DNA of 21,381 bases, from assembly GCF_010093535.1 (NCBI RefSeq), contig NW_022985186.1:793357-814737 (forward strand), in the 5' to 3' direction. Under the pieces are notes generated by a model. The model was not told the origin of the DNA, searched no databases, and saw only the letters and a program-made list of their open reading frames with translations. Both the position numbers and the translations under genes were made by a program. Numbering within the stretch: position 1 is the first letter of the stretch; each line of letters starts with the position of its first letter. Positions 19,267 through 21,381 of the stretch are shown piece after piece. This DNA is from Lindgomyces ingoldianus (taxonomy: Eukaryota; Ascomycota; Dothideomycetes; Pleosporales; Lindgomycetaceae).

Positions 19267-19851
19267 TGTTACGGTCTATGGTTGCACCAACGTAACTCCA
19301 CCCGAGGTGCTCCACAATCTAGCTAGGTTGGGGCAGAGCCTGTTTACGGACCAATCGGAAGACATGGAGGCAGCGCAGCTGCCTAAGATTACGGAAGAAT
19401 GTACTGTCTAATAGGCGGACGAGCTAAGGCGTAGAACAAGTCTAAACAAGTTAAACAAGTTAAGCTAGAAAGACTTGCTTAAACTCTAGCAACTTGTTCT
19501 TAGCACTATTAGATATGTATATAGCTTTAGCTTAAACAAACCTTTAGAAGGCGTGTTTAAAGTTTAGTTTATTCTTTACATAGACTAAGTAGCATTCTAG
19601 CTTTCTAAAGAGCTGCAATACTATTTGTATATCTTGCAACATATATACCTCTAATTCTGTCTAGCAGGACTGTTTAACCTGGCTACTATACTGCTGTTAC
19701 AGGGACAAACCACAATCTAGTTACTCTACACTACTCTATTAGCCTACTAGCCCTTACGTAGGACTGTACACCCTACTGTTAGCCCCTACATTCCGCCCTC
19801 ACCTAGGGATAACAACAACCTGCGTGCTTCTATAAAGCAAGGATTGTAACA
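19267..19851 (+). repeat. Probable LTR of a second LTR retrotransposon
   Basis: A 585-bp segment starting TGTTACGG and ending TTGTAACA, so the ends are inverted (TGTTAC/GTAACA) as in LTRs, with a TATAAAG word 20 bp before the end and a gag-like frame starting right after. The first ~170 bp (to about 19440) are GC-rich and nearly free of RIP. The second LTR is not in the window, so the call rests on the ends and on the gag. It is unlike the LTR of copies A and B apart from the TGT.ACGG start. Confidence 0.6.
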
Positions 19852-20674
19852 TTAAACACTACACCTCTAGAAAGTATAACCTTTTAACATAACATTAACT
19901 CTAACATAGCCTACGCGGCTCTGTTAGGGTTAACAGAAGTCTTAACTATAAATAAAGAAGTCCTAGCTAAGCAAATTAATAGCATCTAGAATAACATTAA
20001 AAAACTTTAATAAATTAGTAATAAGGTTGCTAAGCTAGTAAACCTCTAAGAAGACCTAAAGCGTGTAAATAAGAACCTTGCCTAACTAGGTCTCTAACTA
20101 CTAATAATAAATCTCTAAGCAGCTACAGCAGCTACAGCAGCTAACTCTTAGATCTACACGCTGTAAGTAAGCCTAGAAAATTTCTAGAACACATTAGCTA
20201 AGAAAGTAAGCATTAAAGCTAAAAAAAACTTTAAGACTAGCCTCTTTAAAGCCTTTTAGAGGATTACCTAAGAACTTTTAACCCTTTTTTACTTAATGCT
20301 ATCTTTATATGCAGTACAACAGAGAAACATTTTAAACTAACAAAGAAATAATATTATAGATAGGATTACACTTAAAAGGACTTCTAGTAATTTAGTTCTA
20401 ACTAAATGCAGATAATTAGATAGATTTTAAGGCTAATAGCATAGCACTAAACTTTAAAACTAAAGAAATCTTTAGCAGCCTTAATGCTTTTAAAGAAGCC
20501 CTAATTACTCTCTATAAAACTATAGATAAGTAAAAGATTGTTGCAAATAAACTTAACACCTTTAAGTAAGAGAAAGAAACTGCACAGCATTACGCAGCAC
20601 AATTTAGAGAATAACTAGTAATCTGTAGATAGATAGATTAAAAGGCCCTTTACTAAATATTCTATAATAGGTTA
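19852..20674 (+). pseudogene. gag relic of the second LTR retrotransposon
   Basis: The first part (19908-20280) reads as a long Leu/Asn/Lys/Gln-rich coiled coil with an (Ala-Ala-Thr)n patch at 20120-20145. After about 20420 the frame shifts by one and gives a Ty3-type capsid core: an F-x4-E-I-F start, AFKEAL, then AQHYAAQFRE (about 20580-20612) and IFYNRL just before the junction at 20674. Interruptions are TAG/TAA. The frame change in the T run near 20427 is either an indel or a misread of the first part. The reading stops where the pogo-like element begins. Confidence 0.65.
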
Positions 20675-21091
20675 ACGTACTTCATGGGCGAGTTGCTCAC
20701 ACACCCGAGTCGCTCACTTTTGCCAAGACCCCACCAAACCACCCTTCCTACACCAATGCATTCCCCACAACACTACTTAGACGCGCCAAAAGAACGTTAG
20801 ATACAGCTTGCGCTCTAAGCTTTTAAATAAGACATAAAACTCTTAAAGAAATGTGCTGTAGCTATGTGCAGGGTCCTATAAAAGACAACAAATAACTACA
20901 GCGCTGGACAACCTTTACAAGCTAATTCTACAGCCAAATCACAGAGGCTAGGCAATAAAAAGGAGCAGGTGATTGTTAAGACTATACTTAAGCTATATGC
21001 GCGAGGAATTTCCCCTTAGATAGCATTTGTGGCTAATATGGCTAATTCTTTGCGCGCTAAGCGTAATCTAGGCCATGTTCGCATAAACTGG
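20675..21091 (+). mobile_element. 5' fragment of a pogo/Fot1-like DNA transposon
   Basis: Starts after a TA (20673-20674) that interrupts the capsid frame; TA is the normal target of this superfamily. The first ~110 bp are GC-rich and contain a 12-bp word, CGAGTTGCTCAC (20689-20700), repeated with one change at 20706-20717. A transposase N-terminus follows. The right end is missing: similarity to the family stops at about 21091, where normal-composition DNA begins. The exact left base could instead be 20680, after the next TA. Confidence 0.65.
20756..21091 (+). pseudogene. Pogo/Fot1-like transposase, N-terminal fragment
   Basis: Starts at ATG 20756 after an unmutated leader. Codons 13-60 resemble the first helix-turn-helix of Fot1/pogo transposases (a basic QLAL..AFK..D box, then an LLKK and TT..Y segment); codons 60-112 resemble the CENP-B/Tc5-type second domain: KEQVIVKTILKLYARGISP (20957-21013), then AFVANMAN and a closing NW at 21086-21091. 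Interruptions are TAG/TAA. The DDE catalytic domain, some 300 residues, is absent. After NW the frame runs to TGA 21128 in unrelated sequence. Confidence 0.7.
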
Positions 21092-21280
21092 TGTCAGATT
21101 GAAGCACTGTTTCTGGGCTTCCTGAGATGAATGATGGGTTTGGATATGATGTATGGGATGATTGATTGATTGTGTTGATTGTCCTTTTTTTTTATCGATC
21201 CTTTTTCTGCTCTACTCGTGTTGCTCGGCTTTTTGTTCTGCCGATCCGAGTCCCTCGCGCACTAGCCCTATGCGCGACCA
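21092..21280. other. Normal-composition DNA beyond the AT-rich block
   Basis: TG, CA, GA and CG words return and TA becomes rare, unlike everything to the left. Contains a short GATT repeat (21160-21172) and a T run (21185-21193). No gene is visible in the piece available. Confidence 0.6.
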
Positions 21281-21381
21281 GCTTGCAACATGCTGCAATT
21301 TGCTGCAAAATGCTGTAACATGCTGCAATTTGCTGCAATTTGCTGCAACATGCTGTAAAATGCTGCAATTTGCTGCAACAT
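21281..21381 (+). repeat. 10-bp minisatellite, open at the window end
   Basis: Ten units of TGCTGCAANN in strict 10-bp register (first unit degenerate, GCTTGCAACA), ending in AA, TT or CA; two units have TGCTGTAA. The array continues past the window. There is no indel between units. Confidence 0.95.

Noticed and set aside
1..21381. tRNA, rRNA and CRISPR-type arrays
   Set aside because: I looked for conserved tRNA arms, rRNA cores and evenly spaced repeats; only the minisatellite at the right end is evenly spaced, and it has no spacers.

Overview
The window looks like a subtelomeric or pericentromeric-type AT-rich block from a filamentous ascomycete (Pezizomycotina). Nearly all of positions 1-21090 is packed with TA, TAA and TAG. 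Repeated copies differ almost only by C/T and G/A transitions, and every recognisable reading frame is broken by TAG/TAA at places where a CAG/CAA (Gln) codon would fit. That is the signature of repeat-induced point mutation (RIP). No intact protein-coding gene was found; everything is a relic. The last ~300 bases have ordinary composition and end in a 10-bp minisatellite, so a boundary between AT-rich and normal DNA lies near 21090.

Layout: 487-1195, a decayed reading frame of unknown family; 1735-4144, a 5'-truncated Ty3/gypsy pol copy (copy A); 4145-18806, a 14.66-kb element with terminal inverted repeats inserted into copy A and flanked by a perfect 9-bp target duplication; 18816-18867, the continuation of copy A; 19267-20674, an LTR plus decayed gag of a second LTR retrotransposon; 20675-21091, the 5' end of a pogo/Fot1-like DNA transposon inserted in that gag; 21281-21381, the minisatellite.

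The TIR element is the most interesting object. Without a later 5,666-bp gypsy insertion (copy B, 12496-18161, complete with two 318-bp LTRs and a 5-bp target duplication) it was about 9.0 kb. It holds four gene relics: a ~2.6-kb frame resembling fungal DUF6589 proteins (4980-7608, +), a poly-Asn/Cys-rich protein (8712-9551, +), an unrecognised ~640-codon frame (10178-12106, -), and a frame that copy B split (about 12410-12495 joined to 18167-18737, +). The intergenic spacers of this element carry eleven copies of one dyad: ten-base arms related to TAGCTGCGCA separated every time by exactly 11 A+T-rich bases. I found none in the flanking DNA. This looks like a shared binding site or RNA hairpin of an undescribed element.

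Order of events read from nesting: gypsy family active (copy A) -> TIR element inserted in copy A -> gypsy copy B inserted in the fourth gene of the TIR element; RIP mutated all of them. The outer ~50-170 bp of several elements are visibly less mutated than their interiors.
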